From Delphinus delphis (Eukaryota > Chordata > Mammalia > Artiodactyla > Delphinidae): a stretch of 64,000 nucleotides of DNA. The notes under the pieces are model-generated. The model was not told the DNA's origin. It made no database searches and was given only the letters and a program-made list of their open reading frames with translations. Positions within the stretch are counted from its first letter, which is position 1, and every line of letters begins with the position of its first letter. A program made the position numbers and the translations under genes. Shown piece by piece: positions 55,555 through 64,000 of this stretch. The stretch spans positions 21,622,148-21,686,147 of the forward strand of contig NC_082687.1 in the NCBI RefSeq assembly GCF_949987515.2, read 5' to 3'.

Positions 55555-55762
55555 CTCTCGGAGTGGGATAATGAGGCTGCACAGGTTTTCCTCCTTGCTG
55601 GTAAAGCAGATGTAGTTTGTGGACACAAACATCTGCCCCAAAATGTGCATTTTGTTGAATGGAGTCCAGAGGGTGCAGTCTGTGTGGCCATCTAATTTTT
55701 CATCTTTGGGCAGCCGGAAAAGTGCACGGTATCTCTCACTCTTTGCCCTGGCATCCAGATCG
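55555..55762 (-). CDS. TBC1D9: TBC1D9 coding exon W3 (first part of GRAM2)
   Basis: A 208-nt exon after GCTTTCCAG and before GTAAGT. It completes Arg and encodes DLDARAKSERYRALFRLPKD, EKLDGHTDCTLWTPFNKMHI, LGQMFVSTNYICFTSKEENL and CSLIIPLRE. The pattern F-x-LP...G-x-x-FVSxxYICF is that of a GRAM domain, thought to bind lipid or protein at membranes. Confidence 0.96.
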
Positions 55763-57535
55763 CTGGAAAGCAACAAAAATAACACCCCCCACAAAATAAA
55801 AGTTTCAGTACGTCTAAATGATGCGGCAATGGAGGTTCCCCAGCCCATCTTTCCCCTCCTCCATCTAGTGAGACTTATTCCTACCTTCTTGGCTTCCTAC
55901 TGGCGTTAACTCCAAACTATGACCCAAAAGTATAATGAAATTATTTTAATGTATTTAGGTCCCTTGTGTAGCCATTTTGCAATCAGTATCTGTGAATGTC
56001 AAAGGATCTTAGGAAAACAAGGCCTGGCCAGGAAATAATTCTCTTTCTAAAAGAATACAGTAATTTCTTAAGAGATGATTACATTTATCCATGACTCATC
56101 CAGAGCCACTCTTGGGGCCTTATCTTTTAAGAACGACCTAATGCAAGTACACGCAAGCCACACGAATCTGCTGACTGACACTGTCCACGCTGAGTAGACA
56201 ATAAGACTGCCCAAAACACAGAACGACCCACCTCCAGGACAACCAGAGTATCTAACCTCATCTGGGTCCTCAGGTAACTATGATCTTTTCCCTAATGAGT
56301 TCCTTTACCCTGTTCATCATGGCAGCTGTTTAAACCTCTTTGCTCAAGCTTTTATGCTACTTCTGCCCCCTGACGATCCAGTTTCTGGCTTCACAGGGCA
56401 AAGACAGGCCCTCCAATTCCCTCCCTCCTGTCTCCAAAACCAACTCCATCCTTATCTCATCCTACTTCCTTTCCCTGTTTCAAAGGGAGATGTATCAGCA
56501 CCCATAAGCATCCTTTTCCATGTCCTATGAGATGTCACCTTTTAAATTATTCATTTTCTTCTAGCTTTATCTCCATGCTCCTTTCTGTCCCTGCACTTAC
56601 CCCTCACCAACAAACTCTTCCCATCTGCCTACTTCATACCATCCTCTGGTCAAATCTTTTTCATTCTAAAATGAGCAAGTCCCCTCCTTTACCATTGAAT
56701 TTCTTGAAAAAGCAGTCCGTACTGTCCTAATGCCCTTGTCTTGCCTTTCACGTGCTATTCAACCCACTGTAGTAACCCATCTTCTTCTTACTCTATCAAA
56801 ACATGTCTCAAATCACCAAAAGCGTTTTAATTGCAGTGACTTCTTGTCAGGTACCAGCTGGATGGCAATGATTGCCAATTCCAGTTTGATGTCCTGCAGG
56901 CAACTTAACTCAACACGATCAAAACTGAGCCCTCATATCCCTTGGACAAGCTCTTCCTTCCCTCATCCCCACCTCAGTTAGGGGTAATTCCATGCATACC
57001 ATCATACTTTAGAGCATCAGCTTTTCCCTCGCCTTCTCTCTAGCCCAGATCCAGACTTCCAGGCCTCTCTGCAGCCTCGCTTCATCTCATGCCCAGCCAC
57101 CTTTCACACGTGCGATGGACTAACTTCCCTCTGTGCTTTTCCCTTTTGCTTCTCCCATCATGTTATTCCCTCTGCCTGAAATATCCATCCTACTGACTCT
57201 GAATGAGTAATGTCTACTATGTCTTGAGAGCCCAGCTCCAAGCAGCTCTGCTGAGAGGTCCTTCCTACACACTCTGCCCATCTCCCCATGTGTGTGCTCA
57301 TGGCGCTCTGCTCATAGGAACAGAAGAGGTCCCATCCCATTGTACTGGAGCTGGTCGTGTCTGCCTCGCTTAATGAACTGGGAGTGCCTTACGTAGTCTT
57401 TTTCAGTTTTGTATCTATACCTGGAAAACTGTGCTGAACCCTTGAAGTTGTTCAGAAAAGGTTAACTTTCATAAAGGAACAGATGTGTTTCTTGTTTCTA
57501 AAGTCTCTAAAAGACGCTAAGTCTCTGACACCTAC
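55763..57535 (-). other. TBC1D9: TBC1D9 intron W2-W3
   Basis: A 1.8-kb intron, C/T-rich in places, without a CHR SINE. Frames such as 56527-56730 and 56730-56981 read as Ser/Leu/Pro-rich and are not recognised. I see no confident repeat. Confidence 0.85.
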
Positions 57536-57797
57536 CGTTTTAGAGCAGACACTTTTTTAGGAGATTTCTTTTTCAGTTTAGGCAGGGATCGATCTTGTTC
57601 AAACCCCTCATTGTCTAAGAGTTGCCTCATGGCGATGTTGGCGAGCTGCTCCATTAACTTGAAGGTCTCATTGATGTTGAGGAATACGGAGAAGAAATGT
57701 TCGCTGGACCTCGTGCTCACTTTAATCACGTCAGGCAGAAGCAGCGTGGCGTTCTTCTCGAGCTGAGTGATGTCCACCCACCGGATAACCAGCTTGG
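57536..57797 (-). CDS. TBC1D9: TBC1D9 coding exon W2 (second part of GRAM1)
   Basis: A 262-nt exon after CTGTGCTTAG and before GTAGGT. It completes Ala and encodes KLVIRWVDITQLEKNATLLL, PDVIKVSTRSSEHFFSVFLN, INETFKLMEQLANIAMRQLL, DNEGFEQDRSLPKLKKKSPK and KVSALK. It holds the C-terminal strand and helix of GRAM1 and a basic linker. Confidence 0.96.
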
Positions 57798-58231
57798 CTA
57801 AGCACAGGGAACAAGGTTGGGTCAACACACAGCTGCTCAAAATCCTTTCGAGATACTGGAAACTAACAACCCTGCCCCCCAATTTCACTGACCTCCTTTG
57901 AGTTTATGTGCCCATGCTTATCATTGTTCTGTTTGTTAAACAGACAAACCTGGACCACAAAAATTCTGAGTTACAATTATTACGGATTTAAGTCCATGTC
58001 TACTAAATGAATTATACCTTTGGTGAATCTCTACTACTTCATAACTAATTTCGCTACAACCGCTGAGCCAAAAATGATTGGATTCAATTGTTAAGTCATC
58101 ACAAAAGAGCGCTGGCCCAGTTACAACTACAGGTTTATTATTGTTGATGTTTGGATGTGGTTTATGCGTTCAGGGCAGGCAAACCTCAGGAGACTTTCAA
58201 AAGCTTCCCTCTGAAATTCTAGAGAACTCAC
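57798..58231 (-). other. TBC1D9: TBC1D9 intron W1-W2
   Basis: A 434-bp intron without a recognised repeat. Confidence 0.9.
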
Positions 58232-58460
58232 CTTCCCTTCCCATCAGAAAAGAATAAAAGCAAAGGTGGTTAATACTGAGGTACATCCAACCCTGTCGGG
58301 GAACCTTCCCCTTCCAGTAGCTGCAAGAGTAATAGTTGACGAGTTTCTCTTCCTCAGGCATTCCAAACAGCCGATGGAACTTCACAATGGCTTCCTTGAA
58401 CTTCTCTGTGTCATCATCTTCCTTCACATCATTGATTTTGTTATACTCTGCAATGATGCC
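58232..58460 (-). CDS. TBC1D9: TBC1D9 coding exon W1 (start of GRAM1)
   Basis: A 229-nt exon after TCGCTTCTTAG and before GTGAGT. It encodes [60 protein letters not shown] and [38 protein letters not shown] is the start of the first GRAM domain. It corresponds to about residues 120-195 of TBC1D9. It is the most 5' TBC1D9 exon that I can find; the preceding exons must lie beyond 64,000. Confidence 0.96.
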
Positions 58461-58851
58461 CTAAGAAGCGATAAAGCACAAAACACACAACTGGTATCAC
58501 CATGACTAGAGCTGCTTTTTCCCGTATCTTGTACATAACTGGAAAGGAACAAAAAATTTCTAAGGCTAGAGTTCAAAAAAATTGAATTATTTTCAAAGCC
58601 AATTCCCCAATTCTAAGCCAATTAACAAGCAGCATTTATGTACTAAAAGATTTCCAAAGAGCAATATAGATTTTCATATCTGTTTATTGGTACTAATCAT
58701 TTTTTTAAGTTCACTTAGAATGAAGCCCATAGTTTTCTTTTACACATGAGGAGATGAAAAGATTTTGCTAGTTCTACTACTTTTCCTAGCTTATCATGAT
58801 AGACTTATCCCAAAGGTCAACCAACATCTGCCTTTCTCAAAAACTCAATGA

Positions 58852-59446
58852 GGGGCTTCCCCGGTGGTCCAGGGATTAAGAATCCGCCTTCCAGGGTTTC
58901 CCTGCTGGCACAGTGGTTAAGATTCCTCCTGCCAATGAAGGGGACATGGGTTTGAGCCCCGGTCTGGGAAGATCCCACATGTCGCGGAGCAACTAAGCCT
59001 GTGTGCTACAACTACTGAGCCTGTGCTCTAGAGCCTGAGAGCCACAACTGCTGAAGCCCGCGCACCTAGAGCCTGTGCTCCACAACAAGAGAAGCCACTG
59101 CAATGAGAAGCCCTTGCACTGAAACGAAGAGTAGCCCCCGCTTGCTGCAACTAGAGAAAGTCCACACACAACAACGAAGACCCAACGCAGCCAAAAATAA
59201 AATAAATTAAAAAAAAAAAAAAGATCCGCCTTCCAATGCAGGGGACTCAGGTTCGATCCCTGGTCAGGGAACTAAGATCCCACATGCTGCAGGGCAACTA
59301 AGCCCGCACACTGCAACTACTGAGCCCATGTGTTCTGGAGCCCTCGCGCCGCAACAAAAGATCCTGTGTGCTACAACTAAGCAACTAAGACCCGACACAG
59401 CCAAAAAATAAATAAATATTTTTAAAATAAATAAAAGAATGACATT
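58852..59446 (+). mobile_element. CHR-type SINE split by another SINE (outer)
   Basis: The head GGGGCTTCCCCGGTGGTCCA is at 58852, and the body resumes at 59224 with CCAATGCAGGGGACTCAGGT, ending GACACAGCCAAAAAATAAAT. The outer duplication AAAAACTCAATGA lies at 58839-58851 and 59586-59598. Confidence 0.9.
58894..59223 (+). mobile_element. CHR-type SINE, long CHR-1-like form (inner)
   Basis: It starts GGTTTCCCTGCTGGCACAGT and ends with an A-run. It is inserted in the outer SINE with the duplication ATCCGCCTTCCA at 58882-58893 and 59224-59235. Confidence 0.92.
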
Positions 59447-59585
59447 GGGACTTCCCTGGTGCCCCAGTGGTTAAGACTTCATGCTCCCAATGCAGGGGGC
59501 CCGAGTTTGATCCCTGGTCAGGGAACTAGATCCTGCATGCAGCAACTAAGACCCAGCGCAGCCAAATAAATAAAAAAACAAAAAC
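59447..59585 (+). mobile_element. CHR-type SINE (short), in the tail of the outer SINE
   Basis: It starts GGGACTTCCCTGGTGCCCCA and ends AGCCAAATAAATAAAAAAAC. It lies between the outer SINE's A-rich tail and the outer target duplication, so it inserted into that tail. Confidence 0.88.
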
Positions 59586-60645
59586 AAAAACTCAATGAAA
59601 TTTCATCATGAATGGAAAGAGAGGAAGAAAGACCAAAATACATGCCACTAACTGACACTGGCCACAGACCCACTGTCTCAGGGCCATGAATGACATCAGG
59701 CAACATAGATAAAAGGAATAAGCTACCATCTGAGCAGAAATGGGGTGAATATTGGAGCAAAAATTAGAGTAGACACACAACCTTTAGTCAGTTGCACAGG
59801 AAATAAAATATATACACGGCCTGTGACTGGCTTAATCTACTATTTAATTATTATAGTAGCTTGAGAGGCTGTTTCATTGTTACCCAGTTCCTTCATAATT
59901 CCCTGAAAAGTGACTCCTACCTATATCCCTTGACAGAAAATGCTCCTTGGAATTCCACCTTGACTTTGTAATCACCAAATACCTCTCACCTCATCTCCAT
60001 TTTCTCTGATCACAAGGTAGCTAGAAAAGCATGAGGTTTTGAGCATGAAAGTCTTGGGTTTCGATCCCAAAGGTGTCACTGCATGTCTGTGTGAATTTGG
60101 GCAACTTCTCGGGTTCTCCTTGACATGACTGAGCCCTCTGTATTCCAAGGATAGAAAACTGAAATTGCCTCATACCTAGAATTCCTGCCTCTGGGCTCTT
60201 ACGCTCCCAGTATATGCTGGATACTCCCTATAAATTTATCTTCCTAAAACTTATTAAAAATCTACAAAATTCTTATTATCAAAGTTCTGTTTCCCTATAA
60301 TCACCATATAAAATCTAAAATTCTATACCATGCACGTTGTTGATCCAACCAACACTGCAACCTTTGCTCTCACTGTACTACATCTGACAAGATTCCCAAT
60401 TGTTTTCTTCTGCCTTAGTCAACCTAAGGCACACTCAGGGCCTGAATGTGTCATTTTTGTGCTTTTCTACCTTCTTGCCTGTGGTCCTGCCATTCTGAGT
60501 GCCTAAAATCTAGAATCAGACTGTTGTCTGTTTCACTAATCCTACCTAGTCTCAAAGTCCGGTCTAATTCCCACCTCCTTATGAATCCTTCTCCCAGCTA
60601 TGACTGTCCTTCCTCACATTAAGTACTTTTGATTCTCTCTGCCTG

Positions 60646-60673
60646 ATGTATTGAAATTTATTTTTCAATACAT
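60646..60673. repeat. Perfect inverted repeat, 11-bp arms
   Basis: ATGTATTGAAA (60646-60656) and TTTCAATACAT (60663-60673) are exact reverse complements with a six-base loop. Confidence 0.85.
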
Positions 60674-60963
60674 ATAATGTCCTGAATTTTATTTTCACTG
60701 CCAGACCTTCCACCCTAGTTGCCAGCAGTTGTGGTACTAAGGAGTGATGGTGGGAGGGAGGGGAAGGAGGGCTTTAGTCTTCCATTATCTCCATCACCAT
60801 TCAATTCTAGTAAAAAAACAGACTATGTAAACAACTATAACAGCAAACACAACCCAAGACAAGTCTCCAGCCTATTCTTCTAATAAGAAGCCAACTTTAG
60901 CCCCTTTACATAGTCCAGGAATTATCACAGTGGCTTCGCAACTGGCATGCCATCAGGCATCTT

Positions 60964-60999
60964 TCCACACTGTGATATATTCCACACTGTGATATATAT
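60964..60999. repeat. Short direct duplication
   Basis: TCCACACTGTGATATAT occurs twice, about 17 bp apart, head to tail. It is a small local duplication. Confidence 0.8.
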
Positions 61000-61334
61000 A
61001 ACACGCGTTCCCACCTTTAAAATGTCCACAGGTTATCAGTGTAAGAGGGAAAAAGTCCAATCTGCATCTCATGCCATAAAACCCCTTTCTTGATCTGCCC
61101 AAATCAACCTATCCAGGCTCAGTGTAAATATCCTCTGTGAAACTAACCCAGTCCCAAATGAGGACTTGCATTCTCATCTCTGTGTTCTCTTTATATGTTG
61201 GCTGAAAGTATTTTGTTTATATGTCCCTCGACCACTAAATATACATTTCAAAAACAAATATAATGCCTCGAACAGTTTTTACCACCAGTACCTAGCAACT
61301 AAAAGACATTTAATAAAAGATTATTAAAAGGGTA

Positions 61335-61667
61335 GGGCTTCCCTGGTGGTGCAGTGGTTAAGAATCTGCCTGCCAGTGCAGGGGACACAGGTGTCAGCCC
61401 TGGTCCGGGAAGATCCCACATGCCACAGGGCAGCTAAGCCCGTGCGCCACAACTACTGAGCCTGCGCTCTCAAGCCGGCGAGCCACAACTACTGAAGCCT
61501 GCGCGCCTAGAGCCTGTGCCCTGCAACAAGAGAAGCCACCGCAATGAGAAGCCCGTGCACCGCAACAAAGAGTAGCCCCCGCTCATTGCAAGTAGAAGGC
61601 CCGCACGCGGCAACGAAGAGCCAATGCAGCCAACAATAAATAAAATAAATAAAAATTTAAGAAAAGT
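61335..61667 (+). mobile_element. CHR-type SINE, long CHR-1-like form
   Basis: It starts GGGCTTCCCTGGTGGTGCAG and ends AATGCAGCCAACAATAAATA plus A/T-rich tail. The target-site duplication TTAAAAGGGTA lies at 61324-61334 and 61668-61678. Confidence 0.94.
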
Positions 61668-62298
61668 TTAAAAGGGTATATATGTTGTTTTTCCAAATTA
61701 GCATGTATCTTAAGGGGCCATATCTTAGTCTTTATTGTGTCCTGCAGAGTCACAGATTTCCAAGTCTAAAATTGTTTGAGTTAGCAAAATTAACTTGGAA
61801 AGCTAAGTACCAAGTTGCTGACTCCTGTTCTTTTGTCATATGGGAGGATTGAATGGCTGGCATCGGTAGTAGCAATGTACTTCCCTGAGAGTATCTAAGG
61901 TAAGGTTGTTTCCTCTAATTACTTTTGGTGCTACTCCACTGAGAGAATAGAGATGTTGGCTTTGATGGAGGCCAGGGGAGACCCATTTTGGACCTCGGCT
62001 GCTTTGAGGGTGAGCAGGCTTTGGTAGCGTGCTATCCTACGGAACTGTAGACAGCCAGGAGGCAGCATGAGGGCACTGGACCTCTGGGTGGGGAGGAGAA
62101 GAAGCCACTTCAGAGGGAAGAGGGATGGAAACACCTTTGCCAGTTGGCACACACATCTACAGCCTATGTGACATTTCAAAGTTATCAGTGCCTTCAGACG
62201 GGGAGCCAAAAATATGTAAGAATGAAAAGAAGACATAAATAAATGAATAGATGAAAGGGACTGAATGAGAACCACTAATAAGAAGTAGCAGTTGGGGG

Positions 62299-62510
62299 GC
62301 TTCCCTGGTGGCGCAGTGGTCGAGAGTCCGCCTGCCGATGCAGGGGACGCGGGTTCGTGCCCCGGTCCGGGAGGATCCCGTGTGCCGCGGAGCAGCTGGG
62401 CCCGTGGGCCATGGCCGCTGAGCCTGCGCATCCGGAGCCTGTGCTCCGCAACGGAAGAGGCCACAACAGTGAGAGGCCCGCGTACCGCAAAAAAAAAAAG
62501 AAAAAAAAAT
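62299..62510 (+). mobile_element. CHR-type SINE (CHR-2-like)
   Basis: A full copy with A-tail interrupted by a G. No clear target-site duplication is visible. Confidence 0.92.
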
Positions 62511-62786
62511 TTAGTACAGTAGAAGAAATAAAATAAAAATTGATCAGTCTGTAGAATTTTAATGAGAAACACTGTTGGATCGCTTCCTAGAATTCCTCCT
62601 TAACCTAGATTTAAAGAAAGGCTTCTATGACTGAACATGCAGATGCTATAATAGAAAAAATTGATGATTTTGACCAAATAAAAATGTAAACTTTGCCTGG
62701 CGAAAATTATCATGAGCCAAGTCAAATGACAAACATACGTCATTGATACAGGGCTAACAGGCTTTGTATAAAAAGAACTTTTATGG

Positions 62787-62990
62787 GCTTCCCTGGTGGC
62801 GCAGTGGTTGAGAGTCCGCCTGCTGATGCAGGGGACACGGGTTTGTGCCCCAATCTGGGAAGATCCCACATGCCGCGGAGCAGCTGGGCCCGTGAGCCAT
62901 GGCCGCTGAGCCTGTGCGTCCAGAGCCTGTGCTCCGCAACGGGAGAGGCCACAACAGTGAGAGGCCCACGTACCGCAAAAAAAAAAAAAA
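62787..62990 (+). mobile_element. CHR-type SINE (CHR-2-like)
   Basis: A full copy with A-tail. Only a short flank, AACTTT, is shared on both sides. It lies next to another SINE. Confidence 0.92.
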
Positions 62991-63003
62991 AAACTTTAAA
63001 AAA

Positions 63004-63208
63004 TATGTATATATTTATTTATTTATTTGGCTGCACCGGGTCTTAGCTGCGGCACATGGGATCCTCATTGCCGAGTGCGGGATCTTCAGCTGCGGCATGC
63101 GGGTTCCTAGTTGTGGTATGCGGGATCCAGTTCCCCGACCTGGGATCAAACCTGGGCCCCCTGCACTGGGAGCGCAGAGTCTTAGCCACTGGATCACCAG
63201 GGAAGTCC
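63004..63208 (-). mobile_element. CHR-type SINE (CHR-1-like)
   Basis: On the + strand it reads TTATTTGGCTGCACCGGGTC, then CAGTTCCCCGACCTGGGATC, then CACCAGGGAAGTCCC. The flanks CTTTAAAAAAT and CTTTTAAAAAT are similar and may be a decayed duplication. Confidence 0.88.
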
Positions 63209-63380
63209 CAAGAGCTTTTAAAAATTAAAGAAAAATAAGACCAAAGTCTCAGAGAAAAATAGGTGAAAGACATGAACAGTCTACAAACAGGGTTATAAAA
63301 ACAGCCCTTAAACATAAGAAAAGATGTTTAACTTCACTCATAAATGAGATAAATACAAATTAAAACAATACTAAAACAAG

Positions 63381-63653
63381 CGTGCCACGGAGCAGCTAGA
63401 GCCCATGCACCACAACTACTGAGCCTGCGCTCTACAGCCCGCGAGCCGCAACTACTGAGCCCACACTCCACAACTACTAAAGTCCGAGCACCTAGAGCCC
63501 GTGCTCCCCAACGAGAGAAGCCACCACAATGAGAAGCCCGTGCACCACAACGAACAGTAGCCCCCGCTCGCCACAACTAGAGAAAGCCCGTGCGCAGCAA
63601 CGAAGGCCCAACACAGTCGAAAATAAATAAATAAATTAATTTTTAAAAAAAAA
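63381..63653 (+). mobile_element. CHR-1-like SINE body lacking its tRNA-like head
   Basis: It begins in the body at CGTGCCACGGAGCAGCTAGA and runs through ACCACAACTACTGAGCCTGC to CAACACAGTCGAAAATAAAT plus an A-tail. The 5' CTTCCCTGG head is missing, as in a 5'-truncated insertion. Confidence 0.88.
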
Positions 63654-64000
63654 GGCAAATGCAGAGGAGCATATATACAGGGAGCCTTATGTACAAGAAT
63701 TAAAGAGAAATAAGAAAAATACATATATTTGGCCTATTTTTACAAAAAGAAACACAGGAAGGATAAGCCAGAATAGCAATGAGACTGGTTAACTACAAGG
63801 GGTTGCGGAGAGAAGGGTAGCAAGGATGCAGGAGGAGGTAACACTTTTTGAGGAATTTTGACTTTTGGAAGCATGTTAATATCTTCTGTATTCAAAAAAA
63901 AAATAAAATTAAACTCTCAATGTCAGGAAGAAGAAAGAGCCTAAAATGGAAAGCAAACTGAAACAAATGGCCGATTCCAGGCCTGGGTCAGGGAAGGTAC

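Larger units (their letters stand above)
18010..64000 (-). other. TBC1D9: TBC1D9 gene, all but its 5' end
   Basis: Eighteen exons on the - strand join with intact phases into 3,444 nt (1,147 codons plus TGA). Domains in order are GRAM1, GRAM2, a Ser-rich linker, the TBC Rab-GAP domain, an EF-hand and an acidic, Ser-rich tail. From established knowledge, TBC-domain proteins accelerate GTP hydrolysis by Rab GTPases with an Arg finger (IxxDxxR) and a Gln finger (YxQ); both are present. TBC1D9 itself is less well studied and has been linked to calcium-dependent selective autophagy. The first roughly 119 codons are outside the window. The 3' limit at 18010 is inferred from a poly(A) signal at 18028-18033. 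Confidence 0.93.
58461..64000 (-). other. TBC1D9: TBC1D9 intron upstream of W1 (right part cut by window edge)
   Basis: At least 5.5 kb of intron. It holds three interleaved CHR SINEs (58852-59585), others at 61335-61667, 62299-62510, 62787-62990 and 63004-63208, a truncated SINE body (63381-63653), a short tandem duplication (60964-60999) and a hairpin (60646-60673). I saw no sequence matching the missing N-terminal exons. Confidence 0.85.

Noticed and set aside
61931..62572. 213-codon frame on the - strand
   Set aside because: Its first part is a SINE translation and the rest is unrecognised intron sequence. No splice or family support.
23205..62978. Many look-alike small proteins with GLSLLWPLPLRSTGSG or VESPPADAGDTGSCPGPG
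   Set aside because: They are translations of the CHR-2-like SINE in different frames. They recur at each copy and are not genes.
10226..63653. tRNA genes at the SINE heads
   Set aside because: The A and B box-like motifs belong to the tRNA-derived head of CHR SINEs. The cloverleaf is degenerate and each head is followed by the SINE body.
58461..64000. Missing N-terminal TBC1D9 exons
   Set aside because: I looked for sequence coding the expected GGRAM-proximal N-terminus and found only intron and SINEs.
1..64000. CRISPR arrays, operons, phage or plasmid features
   Set aside because: The sequence is vertebrate nuclear DNA. The regular repeats present are microsatellites and SINEs.

Overview
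The window is mammalian nuclear DNA, almost certainly from a cetacean. It carries 25 full or partial copies of the tRNA-Glu-derived CHR-type SINE, which starts CTTCCCTGGTGG(C/T)GCAGTGG, has an internal B box GGTTCGTGCCC or GGTTCGATCCC, and ends in an A-rich tail. This family is typical of whales and dolphins, with related forms in hippos and ruminants. Genes are split by GT-AG introns and there is no bacterial-type organisation.

Two genes are present, tail to tail. On the + strand, positions 1 to about 14.5 kb hold the 3' part of ELMOD2: four coding exons (2309-2442, 5685-5753, 6498-6631, 10963-11108) and a 3' UTR. Its earlier exons lie left of the window. On the - strand, from about 18.0 kb past the right edge, lies TBC1D9. 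Eighteen coding exons (58232-58460 back to 19388-20113) join with intact phase into 3,444 nt, that is 1,147 codons plus a TGA stop. They encode both GRAM domains, the TBC (Rab-GAP) domain with both catalytic fingers (IERDLHR and YCQ), an EF-hand and the acidic C-terminus. About the first 119 codons are missing and should lie beyond 64,000. The stop codons are about 8.3 kb apart. This order matches the ELMOD2-TBC1D9 neighbourhood that I recall from human chromosome 4q31.

The rest is intron and intergenic sequence rich in transposon remains: CHR SINEs, old MIR SINEs, LINE-1 3' ends, hAT-type MER elements, two solo-LTR-like pieces and simple repeats. SINEs are very uneven: one in the first 17.7 kb and 24 in the remaining 46 kb. 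Several are nested, and their target-site duplications let the order of insertion be read.

The most unusual item is a DNA transposon of about 605 bp at 28838-29442 in a TBC1D9 intron. It has terminal inverted repeats of about 100 bp and a 113-codon open frame that looks like the N-terminal part of a Mutator-like (MULE) transposase. Other points of note are a perfect CRE next to a GC box in an intron (32941-32980), Z-DNA-prone tracts, a long polypyrimidine tract, a long hairpin, three weak splice donors in TBC1D9, and a 223-codon intronic frame that I do not recognise. I saw no rRNA gene, functional tRNA gene, CRISPR array or complete retrovirus.
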